A stretch of 64,000 bases of DNA, taken from contig NZ_MSCC01000003.1 in the NCBI RefSeq assembly GCF_002954455.1, positions 1 to 64,000 of the forward strand, written 5' to 3'. The notes beneath the pieces are model-generated. The model was not told where the DNA came from, made no database searches, and saw only the letters and a program-made list of their open reading frames with translations. A program made the translations under genes and the position numbers. Below, piece by piece: positions 16,847 to 25,579 of the stretch (positions within the stretch are counted from its first letter, which is position 1; every line of letters starts with the position of its first letter). The stretch comes from Photobacterium aquimaris (GTDB lineage Bacteria > Pseudomonadota > Gammaproteobacteria > Enterobacterales > Vibrionaceae).

Positions 16847-17113
16847 ATGAAAACCCATCGCGTTAATGAACTGATTGAGTTACTGCACCCTGAGTGGAAA
16901 AAAGATCCCGATCTTAATTTGGTTGAATTTCTACTTAAATTAGCAGCTGAAGCTAAATACCAAGGTCCACTAGAAGCATTAACTGATGATGTTCTTATTT
17001 ACCATTTAAAAATGCGTAATAGCGACAAAGATGCCATGATTCCTGGCCTTGCAAAAGATTGTGAAAATGACTTTAAAACAGCTATCTTGCGCGCTCGCGG
17101 TATCATCAAATAA
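16847..17113 (+). CDS. yihD: YihD family protein (DUF1040)
   Basis: This 88-residue protein is colinear with E. coli YihD. It begins MKTHRVNELIELLHPEWKKD and has the conserved LTDDVLIYHLKMRNSDKDA, ending LLRARGIIK-like (ILRARGIIK). The function is unknown. The ATG has GGAG nine bases upstream. The order yihD-srkA-dsbA is the same as in enterobacteria. A terminator separates it from srkA. Confidence 0.95.
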   Translation: MKTHRVNELIELLHPEWKKDPDLNLVEFLLKLAAEAKYQGPLEALTDDVLIYHLKMRNSDKDAMIPGLAKDCENDFKTAILRARGIIK

Positions 17114-17144
17114 TCACTAACTAGTGGTTTTATTTTATTTCTTA

Positions 17145-17172
17145 AGCCAGTTATCACTAACTGGCTTTTTTT
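17145..17172 (+). terminator. terminator after yihD
   Basis: AGCCAGTT (17145-17152), loop ATCACT, AACTGGCT (17159-17166), followed by a run of T. Confidence 0.9.
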
Positions 17173-17279
17173 GTAAAAATAATCCCGCGCCATCATTGTC
17201 GCTACCAATGTTTCAGTTGTTTTAATCCCATTCACGGTTAAGCTAAACAACTATTCCAAGCCAGATTCAGGATTCCGTC

Positions 17280-18266
17280 ATGGAAAAACAAAGTTTTAGT
17301 TTTGCAGATCTCAGCCCCGATGTACTGCTTGATGCGTTAGATAGTATTGAGGTTCATGCCGAGTCAGGTTTACTGGCACTCAATAGTTATGAGAACCGCG
17401 TTTATCAATTTAAAGCTGAAGATGGCCAACGATATGTGACCAAATTTTATCGTCCAGCACGTTGGAGTGATCAACAAATTGATGAAGAGCATCAATTTAC
17501 CCTTGAGCTTGAACAACACGATATTCCTGTTGCTGCTCCCATCGCCATCAATGGCAGTACCTTACACCATTATAACGGTTATCGATTTGCACTATTTCCA
17601 AGTGTCGGTGGGCGTCAATTTGAAGTCGATAATTTTGACCAATTAGAATGGGTCGGACGCTTTTTAGGCCGCATTCATCAAGTAGGTCAACGCCAACCCT
17701 TTATTCATCGTCCAACATTAGGATTAGAAGAATACGTTTATCAGCCTCGACAAATACTTGCCAATAGCGACTTTATTCCTGATTACCTAAAACACAGTTT
17801 TTTTGCTGATCTTGATCGCTTAATTACAGAAATTGAAAGCCATTGGTCAACCGACTGGCCCGCTTTACGCCTACATGGCGATTGTCACCCTGGTAATATT
17901 TTATGGCGTGATGGACCAATGTTTGTTGATTTAGATGACGCTCGCAATGGCCCTGCTGTGCAAGATTTATGGATGATGCTTAATGGTGAGCGCCATGATC
18001 AACTGGCACAACTAGATACACTACTTGAAGCTTATAATGAATTTGCTGACTTTGATCCGCGCCAACTTAAATTAATTGAACCATTACGTGCACTTAGAAT
18101 GGTCCACTATATGGCATGGCTGGCTAAGCGCTGGCAAGATCCAGCATTTCCACGCGCATTTCCATGGTTTGGCGATGCAAAATATTGGGAAGGCCAGGTT
18201 TTAGCATTTAAAGAACAAATTTTTAGCCTAAATGAACAACCATTGCAGCTAATGCCACAATGGTAA
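17280..18266 (+). CDS. srkA: stress response kinase A (YihE/RdoA)
   Basis: SrkA is a cytoplasmic Ser/Thr kinase of the aminoglycoside-phosphotransferase fold, which in E. coli counteracts stress-induced death. The 328 residues contain the N-lobe (ENRVYQFKAEDGQRYVTKFYRP, with the ATP Lys). The catalytic loop is LHGDCHPGNILWRDG near residue 199, and the metal-binding segment FVDLDDARNGPAVQDLWMM follows. Length equals E. coli SrkA (328). It is probably co-transcribed with dsbA 78 bases downstream, as known in E. coli. Confidence 0.96.
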   Translation: MEKQSFSFADLSPDVLLDALDSIEVHAESGLLALNSYENRVYQFKAEDGQRYVTKFYRPARWSDQQIDEEHQFTLELEQHDIPVAAPIAINGSTLHHYNGYRFALFPSVGGRQFEVDNFDQLEWVGRFLGRIHQVGQRQPFIHRPTLGLEEYVYQPRQILANSDFIPDYLKHSFFADLDRLITEIESHWSTDWPALRLHGDCHPGNILWRDGPMFVDLDDARNGPAVQDLWMMLNGERHDQLAQLDTLLEAYNEFADFDPRQLKLIEPLRALRMVHYMAWLAKRWQDPAFPRAFPWFGDAKYWEGQVLAFKEQIFSLNEQPLQLMPQW

Positions 18267-18344
18267 GGTAATATAAAATAACAACAATTAATGACTATAC
18301 TCAGCTAATATCTAGCTACGACATGGATAATCAGGAACCTCAAA

Positions 18345-18947
18345 ATGATGAAGAATTTACTTGCACTCGTCAGTGCTGCTTTATTGTCTTTTTCTGTTCA
18401 CGCTGCCAAATTTACGGAAGGCGACTACTATAAGGTATTAGATCAGCCCCAATCAACCACACCGGTTGTGACTGAGTTCTTTTCACTTTATTGCCCGCAC
18501 TGTTTTCAATTTGAACCGATGATTCGACAGTTGAAAACCAAACTACCTGACAATGTGAAATTTCAAAAAATGCACGTGTCATTTATGGGTGGTCCAATGG
18601 GTAAAGTAATGAGTAAAGCATTTGCTACTGCCGTTATTTTAAACGTCAATGACAAAATGTTACCGGTACTATTTAACCGTATTCAAACCCTCAATCAACC
18701 GCCTCGTAATGAAGCAGAAGTTCGCCAAATCTTCATTGATGAAGGCGTACCAGCAGCAGAGTTTGATGGTGCTTTCAATAGCTTCGCGGTTAACTCAATG
18801 GTCAGCCGTTATGATAAAGCCTTTGAAGATGCGGGCTTAACAGGTGTACCTGCAGTAGTGGTGAATAATAAATACCTCGTTAAAACAGGTAAAATTAAAT
18901 CTGCTGATGAATATTTTGAATTAGTTAACTTTTTACTTAAAAAATAA
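18345..18947 (+). CDS. dsbA: periplasmic thiol:disulfide oxidoreductase DsbA
   Basis: DsbA introduces disulfides into exported proteins. The 200-residue precursor has a signal peptide of about 20 residues ending VHAA. The active site CPHC lies at about residue 50 (YCPHCFQFEP), and the cis-Pro loop TGVPAVVV near residue 165 belongs to the thioredoxin fold. Either of two adjacent ATGs could start; AGGAA lies upstream of the first. Genetic linkage with srkA is standard. Confidence 0.97.
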   Translation: MMKNLLALVSAALLSFSVHAAKFTEGDYYKVLDQPQSTTPVVTEFFSLYCPHCFQFEPMIRQLKTKLPDNVKFQKMHVSFMGGPMGKVMSKAFATAVILNVNDKMLPVLFNRIQTLNQPPRNEAEVRQIFIDEGVPAAEFDGAFNSFAVNSMVSRYDKAFEDAGLTGVPAVVVNNKYLVKTGKIKSADEYFELVNFLLKK

Positions 18948-18978
18948 CATCACAGATTAACAACCTATGACCATAAAA

Positions 18979-19005
18979 AAGAGGCTCTAATCAGCCTCTT
19001 TTTTT
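18979..19005. terminator. bidirectional terminator between dsbA and the comM pseudogene
   Basis: AAGAGGCT (18979-18986), loop CTAATC, AGCCTCTT (18993-19000), with an A-run to the left and a T-run to the right. Confidence 0.9.
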
Positions 19006-19009
19006 CGCT

Positions 19010-20404
19010 CTATACCACCTGACTACTGAGTTGCTTTAACAGCCTATCCATGGCTCGATAGCCAAGTGCCTCGGCTAAATGAGATCGTTGAATATGTTCT
19101 TGCTCCGCTAAGTCTGCAATTGTCCGTGCCACTTTAATAATGCGATGATAGGCGCGAATAGACAGCCCCAATTGATGCAAGGCATTTTCTAAAAACTCAG
19201 CATCTTGCAATGATAAGCCACAATATTGATCTAGTTCGCGAGTAGTGAGTGTGCCGCGAGGTAATGCGGGAATTTCTAACGACATATCAAATCGATCTAA
19301 TAGCGGCCCAGATAAACGGCTTAAATAGCGCAAAATAGCTTGCGGATTGGTTCGTGATTGATTGCCTTCATAATAACCCGTTGGACTTGGATTTAAGGCT
19401 CCAATTAATTGAAACCGAGCAGGAAAGGTGGTTTTAGCTGTTGCACGCGATATGACGATTTGCCCTGACTCTAGTGGCTCTCGCAATGAATCTAACACTT
19501 TGCGTTCAAATTCCGGCATTCATCTAAAAATAATAACCCATTATGAGCCAATGAAATTTCTCCAGGTTTAGGCACCGATCCACCACCAACTAAGGCCGCC
19601 ATTGAACTGGAATGATGGGGAGTACGAAAGGGACGATTCAGCCAGTTACCTTGATGTAAAGATTGTTGGGTTAATGACGCTACCGCGGCGGTCTCAATCG
19701 CTTCTTGGTGGGTCATTGATGGCAATAGATCCCGTAATCGCGATGCCAACATAGTTTTACCTGTTCCCGGAGGCCCCAACAATAATAAATTATGACTTCC
19801 TGCAGCCGCAATTTCTAATGCTCGCTTACCTTGTTGCTGCCCAATAATATCTTGCATATCACGCTGTTCATTTACTGCCTCTGTCGTTACTGTTGAGCGT
19901 GGCTGCTGGTGTAATTGCAGCTGTTGTTGACTACATAAAAACCCGCAAACATCCAATAATGTTGGTGCTGATTTGTGTTTATTTTGCGCCACCAACGCCA
20001 CTTGATCACCGTTGTGATCGGGCACAATTAAACAGCGTTTGGCTTTCAAAGCTGCTAATGCTGCTGGTAATGCACCTTTTACTGGCCGTAAATCACCCGA
20101 TAGCGCCAGTTCACCAATAAACTCATGTTGTGCTAACCTCTGCGACGAAATTTGCCCTGATGCCGCTAAAATTCCTAATGCAATCGGTAAATCAAACCGC
20201 CCACCTTCTTTGGGTAAATCTGCTGGGGCTAAATTAACTGTAATTCGGCGCGATGGAAATTCAAATTGAGCATTAATAATTGCACTCCGCACTCGATCTT
20301 TAGCCTCTTTGACGGTGGTCTCTGGTAAACCGACTTGGCATCCCATTACTTAAATGAACCTCAACGCCCACACAGGCTCGACTATGAACAATCGCAAGTG
20401 TCAT
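19010..20404 (-). pseudogene. comM: decayed comM (YifB-type Mg-chelatase/AAA+ helicase)
   Basis: ComM is a hexameric branch-migration helicase that aids integration of transforming DNA. The original ATG is at 20404 (GGGGAG upstream; reads MTLAIVHSRACVGV). Four lesions are visible. (1) About 7 codons are missing near 20361 (GVE-APLVTVE-VHL in relatives reads GVE-VHL). (2) A net 11-base loss near 20335 (after NGMP) shifts frame, with a stop 12 codons on. (3) One base is missing between 19519 and 19518, where LDELPEF should read through. (4) About 37 codons are missing near 19247 (between GTL and TTREL). The Walker A motif GPPGTGKT and the C-terminal domain are still readable, so the decay is recent. 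No intact 507-residue product is possible. Confidence 0.93.
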
Positions 20405-20527
20405 TGGTGACTCCCCATTGACTGGCAATACATACCAGCGGGTTAATGAAATTTATCTAAGGTGTTACATCAAAGCCCCATTAATGCAGCGAGTCTGTCT
20501 ATAAAACCAAATTTTTTTCTTGTCATG

Positions 20528-20556
20528 TGACACAGATCTGTGTTACCACTTATGTA
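20528..20556 (+). promoter_or_regulatory. ilv operon promoter with an overlapping 14-base palindrome
   Basis: GTGACA (20528-20533), a 17-base spacer and TATGTA (20551-20556) lie 34 bases before the leader-peptide ATG. The spacer contains ACACAGATCTGTGT (20530-20543), a perfect palindrome suited to a dimeric regulator. It does not match a full CRP or Lrp consensus that I know. Confidence 0.55.
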
Positions 20557-20589
20557 TAGCAACAACTAAACAATAAAAATCGGACAATT

Positions 20590-20679
20590 ATGCGCATAAC
20601 TGCAACATCCCCAATACTCATTATTAACGTCATCGTGGTGATTATCTCACCGCGCAGGGGATTTGCAGGCGAAAGTTAA
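20590..20679 (+). CDS. ilvL: ilv operon leader peptide
   Basis: A 29-codon reading frame encodes a peptide with a dense run of branched-chain residues: PILIINVIVVII spans codons 8-19 (six Ile, one Leu, three Val). The frame ends 20 bases before a strong terminator and lies upstream of ilvG. This is the architecture of the E. coli ilvGMEDA leader, where ribosome stalling at Ile/Leu/Val codons prevents termination. It is placed by context and composition; no strong Shine-Dalgarno site is obvious. Confidence 0.9.
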   Translation: MRITATSPILIINVIVVIISPRRGFAGES

Positions 20680-20697
20680 CGCTACCAAGACACAGCA

Positions 20698-20731
20698 AAG
20701 CCCCCGCACTGAGAAGTTCGGGGGCTTTTTT
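20698..20731 (+). terminator. ilv attenuator
   Basis: AAGCCCCCG (20698-20706) / CGGGGGCTT (20719-20727) with a 12-base loop, then a T-run. The GGGG at 20657-20660, inside the leader frame, could pair with the left arm as part of an antiterminator (inference). Confidence 0.92.
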
Positions 20732-20809
20732 AAATCAACAAATTTAAGCACAAGATCAGGATTGGTTTTTATTTGAATTTTATGTCAACCACATACGCAA
20801 GGAGCAGCG

Positions 20810-22456
20810 ATGACAGGGGCAGAGTTAGTCGTACAAGCGCTGCAACAGCAGGGTATTAAAACTATTTTTGGCTATCCAGGTGGCGCAATCATGCCCATCT
20901 ACGATGCGCTTTATGATGGTAACGTTGAGCATATTTTATGTCGCCACGAGCAAGGAGCAGCAATGGCAGCCATTGGTATGGCTCGTGCCACTCAAAAGGT
21001 TGCTGTATGTATGGCAACATCAGGCCCAGGTGCTACCAACCTAGTCACAGGCTTAGCCGATGCATTTATGGATTCAGTACCATTAGTCGCGATTACAGGC
21101 CAAGTGGCTAGCTCACATATAGGTACCGACGCCTTTCAAGAAATGGATGTGATTGGAATGTCATTATCATGTACCAAACACAGTTATTTAGTCACTGATA
21201 TTAATGAACTTGCACCAACATTAGCCGAAGCGTTTATGGTTGCTCAGACAGGCCGTCCTGGGCCGGTCATCGTTGATATCGCCAAAGATGTTCAACTTGC
21301 AACAGCGCCAACAGCCTTATTAGCACCAATTACACCACCAGCACTACCGATTGCTGACACTGCCGCGATAACAACCGCGCAACAACTATTGCGCCAATGT
21401 CAGCGACCAGTATTATACGCCGGTGGTGGCGTGCAAATTGCGCAGGCAACCGCAACATTGCGCCAATTTCTGCTCAATAACCCAATGCCATCAGTCAGTA
21501 CCCTTAAAGGCTTAGGCTCTGTTGCTCGCCATGACCCACATTACCTAGGAATGTTGGGAATGCATGGCACCAAAGCTGCAAACCTTATTGTTCAAGAAGC
21601 CGATTTATTGATTGTGGTTGGGGCTCGTTTTGATGATCGCGTTACAGGCAAACTTGATACTTTTGCTCCCCATGCCAAAGTGATCCACATTGATATCGAT
21701 GCCGCAGAATTCAATAAACTCCGCCATGCGAACGCACCTTTACGGGGGGACATTAATGCCATTTTGCCCCAACTCGAATTAGGTCAGGATATTAGCCGCT
21801 GGTTAACCCACAGTGAGCATTTACGCAAAATTGGTAAATGGCGCTACGACCATCCTGGTGAGTTAATTTATGCACCATTACTGCTAAAACAACTGTCTGA
21901 CATGATGCCTGATAGCAGTATGGTATCAACCGATGTAGGCCAACACCAAATGTGGGCAGCGCAGCATATTCAACCACGTGAACCACAGAACTACATTACT
22001 TCTGCCGGACTTGGCACCATGGGTTTTGGTTTACCTGCCGCCATGGGAGCGAGTGTTGCACGCCCACAAGATCAATCAATTCTGATCTCTGGTGATGGCT
22101 CATTTATGATGAATGTTCAAGAACTAGGCACCCTTAAACGCCGCCAAATTCCAGTCAAAATGGTCCTGATTAATAACCAACGTTTAGGCATGGTACGTCA
22201 ATGGCAATCACTGTTTTTTGATGGCCGCCATAGCGAGACCATTTTGGATGATAATCCAGATTTTGTAATGCTGGCACGGGCGTTTGATATTCCCGGCAAA
22301 ACCATCACTCGCAAAGAAGAAGTCGCACCGGCATTGGCTGAAATGCTTGCCAGTAAAAGTGCTTATTTATTACATGTTGTAATAGATGAAGAACAAAACG
22401 TATGGCCATTAGTGCCACCGGGTGCCGCTAATCAAGATATGTTGGAGAACACCTGA
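20810..22456 (+). CDS. ilvG: acetolactate synthase II large subunit
   Basis: IlvG condenses pyruvate with pyruvate or 2-ketobutyrate, the first common step of Val/Leu/Ile synthesis. The 548-residue protein has the N-terminal ThDP glutamate region (GYPGGAIMPIYDAL, RHEQGAAMAA), a central FAD-binding domain, and the ThDP motif GDGSFMMNVQELGT...INNQRLGMVRQW near residue 427-465. Unlike E. coli K-12 ilvG, the frame is intact. GGAG lies upstream of the ATG. It is followed by its small subunit ilvM after two bases. Confidence 0.97.
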   Translation: MTGAELVVQALQQQGIKTIFGYPGGAIMPIYDALYDGNVEHILCRHEQGAAMAAIGMARATQKVAVCMATSGPGATNLVTGLADAFMDSVPLVAITGQVASSHIGTDAFQEMDVIGMSLSCTKHSYLVTDINELAPTLAEAFMVAQTGRPGPVIVDIAKDVQLATAPTALLAPITPPALPIADTAAITTAQQLLRQCQRPVLYAGGGVQIAQATATLRQFLLNNPMPSVSTLKGLGSVARHDPHYLGMLGMHGTKAANLIVQEADLLIVVGARFDDRVTGKLDTFAPHAKVIHIDIDAAEFNKLRHANAPLRGDINAILPQLELGQDISRWLTHSEHLRKIGKWRYDHPGELIYAPLLLKQLSDMMPDSSMVSTDVGQHQMWAAQHIQPREPQNYITSAGLGTMGFGLPAAMGASVARPQDQSILISGDGSFMMNVQELGTLKRRQIPVKMVLINNQRLGMVRQWQSLFFDGRHSETILDDNPDFVMLARAFDIPGKTITRKEEVAPALAEMLASKSAYLLHVVIDEEQNVWPLVPPGAANQDMLENT

Positions 22457-22458
22457 TC

Positions 22459-22713
22459 ATGGAAAGATATTTACTCGACATAAAAGCTAACGACAAACCG
22501 GTGTTACTTGAGCGTATTTTGCGGGTTATTCGCCACCGTGGATTTGTGATCAAGAAAGTGGATGCAACTCAAAATCACCATAGCAATATCGCCACTATCG
22601 CTATCATTGTTGATAGTGATCGTCCGATTAGCATTCTGATCAATCAAATAGAAAAACTCTGGGATGTAACCACGGTTACCACCTCACAAATCGACAATTT
22701 GGATACAATTTAA
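22459..22713 (+). CDS. ilvM: acetolactate synthase II small (ACT) subunit
   Basis: The 84 residues form one ACT domain: YLLDIKANDKPVLLERILRVIRHRGFVIKKVDAT, then IATIAIIVDSD near residue 50. In E. coli, IlvM stabilises and activates IlvG. It lies two bases after ilvG and fourteen before ilvE, clearly within the operon. Confidence 0.93.
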   Translation: MERYLLDIKANDKPVLLERILRVIRHRGFVIKKVDATQNHHSNIATIAIIVDSDRPISILINQIEKLWDVTTVTTSQIDNLDTI

Positions 22714-22727
22714 GAAGGGAACTCATC

Positions 22728-23660
22728 ATGGCAAACACAGCTGATTATATTTGGTTTAACGGTAGTATCGTACCTTGGGCACAAGCCAATGTTCACGTTC
22801 TTACCCATGCAATGCACTACGGCACCTCTGTTTTTGAAGGTATTCGTTGTTACAACACCCCTAAGGGACCGGCCGTTTTTCGCCACCCAGAACATATGCA
22901 ACGATTACTTAATTCAGCCAAAATTTATCGCTTTCCCATTCCTTATAGCTGCGATGAGCTAATGGAAATATGCCGTGAAACCATTCGCGTCAACAAACTT
23001 GATTCAGCCTATATTCGACCATTAGGTTATGTGGGTAACGTTGGTTTAGGTGTTTGTCCTCCAGTTAATACCATCATGGATCTGATTGTTGCTGCATTCC
23101 CATGGGGCTCATACCTTGGTGAAGAAGCGTTAGAGAATGGGGTCGATGCGATGATTTCAAGCTGGAACCGTGCTGCACCCAACACCATTCCAACCGCAGC
23201 TAAAGCGGGAGGTAACTACTTATCATCACTACTGGTTGGTAGCGAAGCTCGTCGCCATGGTTACGCTGAAGGGATTGCGTTAAGTGTTGATGGTTACCTT
23301 TCAGAAGGGGCTGGTGAAAATATTTTTATCGTTCGTAACGGTATCCTGTCAACGCCACCAACAACCAGTGCTATTTTGCCAGGCATCACGCGTGACACCA
23401 TAATGACTCTAGCCAAAGAGCGCGGCTATGAAGTTCGCGAAGAAAATATTGCCCGTGAAGCGCTATACCTTGCCGATGAAATCTTCATGACCGGCACTGC
23501 GGCTGAAATTGTTCCAGTACGTAGCGTGGATCAAATTACTGTAGGTTGCGGTAAACGCGGGCCGATTACTCAACAATTACAAAGTGATTACTTTGGGCTA
23601 TTTAACGGCGAAACCGACGACAAATGGGGTTGGTTGGACTACGTATACCCAGCCAAATAA
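22728..23660 (+). CDS. ilvE: branched-chain amino acid aminotransferase
   Basis: IlvE is the PLP enzyme catalysing the last step of Ile, Val and Leu synthesis. The 310 residues contain MHYGTSVFEGIRCY near residue 31, the PLP-binding Lys in TAAKAGGNYLSSL near residue 160, and the fold-type IV segments EGAGENIFIVRNG and GITRDTIM. Length matches E. coli IlvE (309). Third structural gene of the operon. Confidence 0.98.
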   Translation: MANTADYIWFNGSIVPWAQANVHVLTHAMHYGTSVFEGIRCYNTPKGPAVFRHPEHMQRLLNSAKIYRFPIPYSCDELMEICRETIRVNKLDSAYIRPLGYVGNVGLGVCPPVNTIMDLIVAAFPWGSYLGEEALENGVDAMISSWNRAAPNTIPTAAKAGGNYLSSLLVGSEARRHGYAEGIALSVDGYLSEGAGENIFIVRNGILSTPPTTSAILPGITRDTIMTLAKERGYEVREENIAREALYLADEIFMTGTAAEIVPVRSVDQITVGCGKRGPITQQLQSDYFGLFNGETDDKWGWLDYVYPAK

Positions 23661-23688
23661 GCGGCTGTAAATCAACTTAATGAATAGC

Positions 23689-23713
23689 TTCAGCCATCAC
23701 CATGATGGCTGAA
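23689..23713 (+). other. intercistronic hairpin between ilvE and ilvD
   Basis: A perfect 10-pair stem TTCAGCCATC (23689-23698) / GATGGCTGAA (23704-23713) with loop ACCAT. It is followed by CCAAAAAGG and no U-run, so it is not an intrinsic terminator. It could protect the ilvGME message from 3' decay or mark a processing site (inference). Confidence 0.6.
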
Positions 23714-23733
23714 CCAAAAAGGATTTTATTGTT

Positions 23734-25575
23734 ATGCCTAAGTATCGCTCAGCAACCACCACCCATGGCCGAAATATGGCAGGCGCACGTGCTCTATGGC
23801 GCGCGACTGGAGTTAAAGATCAAGATTTCGGTAAGCCCATTATCGCCGTTGTAAATTCATTTACTCAATTTGTTCCCGGTCATGTCCACCTAAAAGATCT
23901 GGGGCAATTAGTTGCCGAACAAATCGAACAAGCAGGCGGTATCGCCAAAGAATTTAATACTATTGCGGTTGATGATGGCATTGCCATGGGCCACGGCGGA
24001 ATGCTGTATTCATTGCCATCACGCGAATTAATTGCTGATTCCGTTGAATACATGGTCAATGCCCATTGTGCCGATGCGATGGTGTGTATTTCCAACTGTG
24101 ACAAAATCACTCCAGGAATGTTAATGGCGTCATTGCGATTAAACATTCCAGTAATTTTTGTTTCTGGTGGTCCAATGGAAGCTGGCAAAACGAAACTGTC
24201 AGAGCAAGTGATCAAACTTGATTTAGTAGATGCGATGATCCAAGGTGCGGATCCAACAGTTTCTGATGAGCAAAGTGAGCAGATCGAACGTTCAGCATGT
24301 CCAACTTGCGGATCCTGCTCAGGCATGTTTACTGCTAACTCAATGAATTGTTTAACCGAAGCGCTAGGGTTAAGCCAGCCGGGTAACGGTTCAATGCTGG
24401 CAACACATGCCGATCGTGAGCAGCTATTTATTAATGCAGGTAAACGTATCGTTGCTTTAACTAAACGCTACTATGAACAAGACGATGACACCGCATTACC
24501 GCGTAATATTGCCAATAAACTCGCGTTTGAAAATGCAATGGCACTGGATATTGCAATGGGCGGTTCAAGCAATACCGTTTTACACTTATTAGCAGCAGCA
24601 CAAGAAGGTGGGATTGATTTCACCATGGCTGACATTGATCAAATGTCACGTCGCGTACCACAGTTATGTAAAGTCGCTCCTTCCACGCCTAAATACCATA
24701 TGGAAGATGTTCACCGCGCAGGTGGCGTTTACGCTATTTTAGGTGAACTTGATCGCGCCGGTTTATTCCACAACCAATGCCATAATATCTTGGGGGAAAC
24801 CTTTGCCGAAAGCCTGCGCCATTACGACATTATGCAAACCCAATCTCAAGCTGTAAAAGATTTCTTCCGTGCAGGCCCTGCAGGTATTCGCACTACTAAA
24901 GCTTTTTCACAACATTGCCGTTGGGACACCCTTGATGATGATCGCCAACATGGCTGTATTCGTAGTCGAGAATTTGCGTTTAGTGATGAAGGCGGATTAG
25001 CTGTTCTATCAGGCAACATGGCGCTTGATGGCTGTATTGTTAAAACCGCAGGGGTTGATGAAAGCTGCTTAACCTTTACCGGTCCAGCGGTAGTATTTGA
25101 AAGCCAAGATACTGCTGTCGAAGGTATTCTTGGTGGAAAAGTCAAAGCCGGTGATGTGGTCGTTATTCGTTATGAAGGACCAAAAGGCGGGCCGGGTATG
25201 CAAGAAATGCTCTATCCAACCACCTATTTGAAATCGATGGGACTGGGTAAAGAGTGCGCCCTGATCACTGATGGTCGATTCTCAGGCGGCACCTCAGGAT
25301 TATCGATTGGCCATGTTTCACCCGAGGCTGCTAGTGGCGGTACTATTGGTTTAATTAATAGTGGCGATATGATCGCAATTGATATTCCTAATCGCAGTAT
25401 CAACTTACTGGTTGATGATGCCACGCTCGCCACTCGCCGTGCAGAAGCCGAATTACGCGGCTGGAAACCTGTCGATCGCGAACGCCAGGTATCATTAGCA
25501 CTTAAAGCCTATGCACTACTTGCGACCAGTGCCGATAAAGGTGCTGTACGTGATAAATCCAAGTTAGAAGGATAA
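23734..25575 (+). CDS. ilvD: dihydroxy-acid dehydratase
   Basis: IlvD is the iron-sulfur dehydratase forming the 2-keto acid precursors of Val and Ile. The 613 residues show the cluster cysteines: CISNCDKITPGM near residue 119 and SACPTCGSCSGMFTANSMNCL near residue 190. The C-terminal GRFSGGTSGLSIGHVSPEAA signature is also present. Length is that of the 4Fe-4S type (E. coli 616). It stops five bases before ilvA. Confidence 0.98.
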   Translation: MPKYRSATTTHGRNMAGARALWRATGVKDQDFGKPIIAVVNSFTQFVPGHVHLKDLGQLVAEQIEQAGGIAKEFNTIAVDDGIAMGHGGMLYSLPSRELIADSVEYMVNAHCADAMVCISNCDKITPGMLMASLRLNIPVIFVSGGPMEAGKTKLSEQVIKLDLVDAMIQGADPTVSDEQSEQIERSACPTCGSCSGMFTANSMNCLTEALGLSQPGNGSMLATHADREQLFINAGKRIVALTKRYYEQDDDTALPRNIANKLAFENAMALDIAMGGSSNTVLHLLAAAQEGGIDFTMADIDQMSRRVPQLCKVAPSTPKYHMEDVHRAGGVYAILGELDRAGLFHNQCHNILGETFAESLRHYDIMQTQSQAVKDFFRAGPAGIRTTKAFSQHCRWDTLDDDRQHGCIRSREFAFSDEGGLAVLSGNMALDGCIVKTAGVDESCLTFTGPAVVFESQDTAVEGILGGKVKAGDVVVIRYEGPKGGPGMQEMLYPTTYLKSMGLGKECALITDGRFSGGTSGLSIGHVSPEAASGGTIGLINSGDMIAIDIPNRSINLLVDDATLATRRAEAELRGWKPVDRERQVSLALKAYALLATSADKGAVRDKSKLEG

Positions 25576-25579
25576 TCTG

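Noticed and set aside
19010..20346. Two separate genes on the minus strand (169 and 284 codons)
   Set aside because: They are consecutive pieces of one comM broken by a one-base loss. The apparent ATG of the shorter frame arises from that loss, and the longer frame's start falls after another frameshift.
21970..21985. Second parS site inside ilvG (CACGTG core)
   Set aside because: Flanks CAAC...AACCA mismatch the fixed GTT/AAC positions of the consensus.
20810..22456. ilvG frameshift as in E. coli K-12
   Set aside because: The frame is continuous for 548 codons with both ThDP and FAD regions intact.
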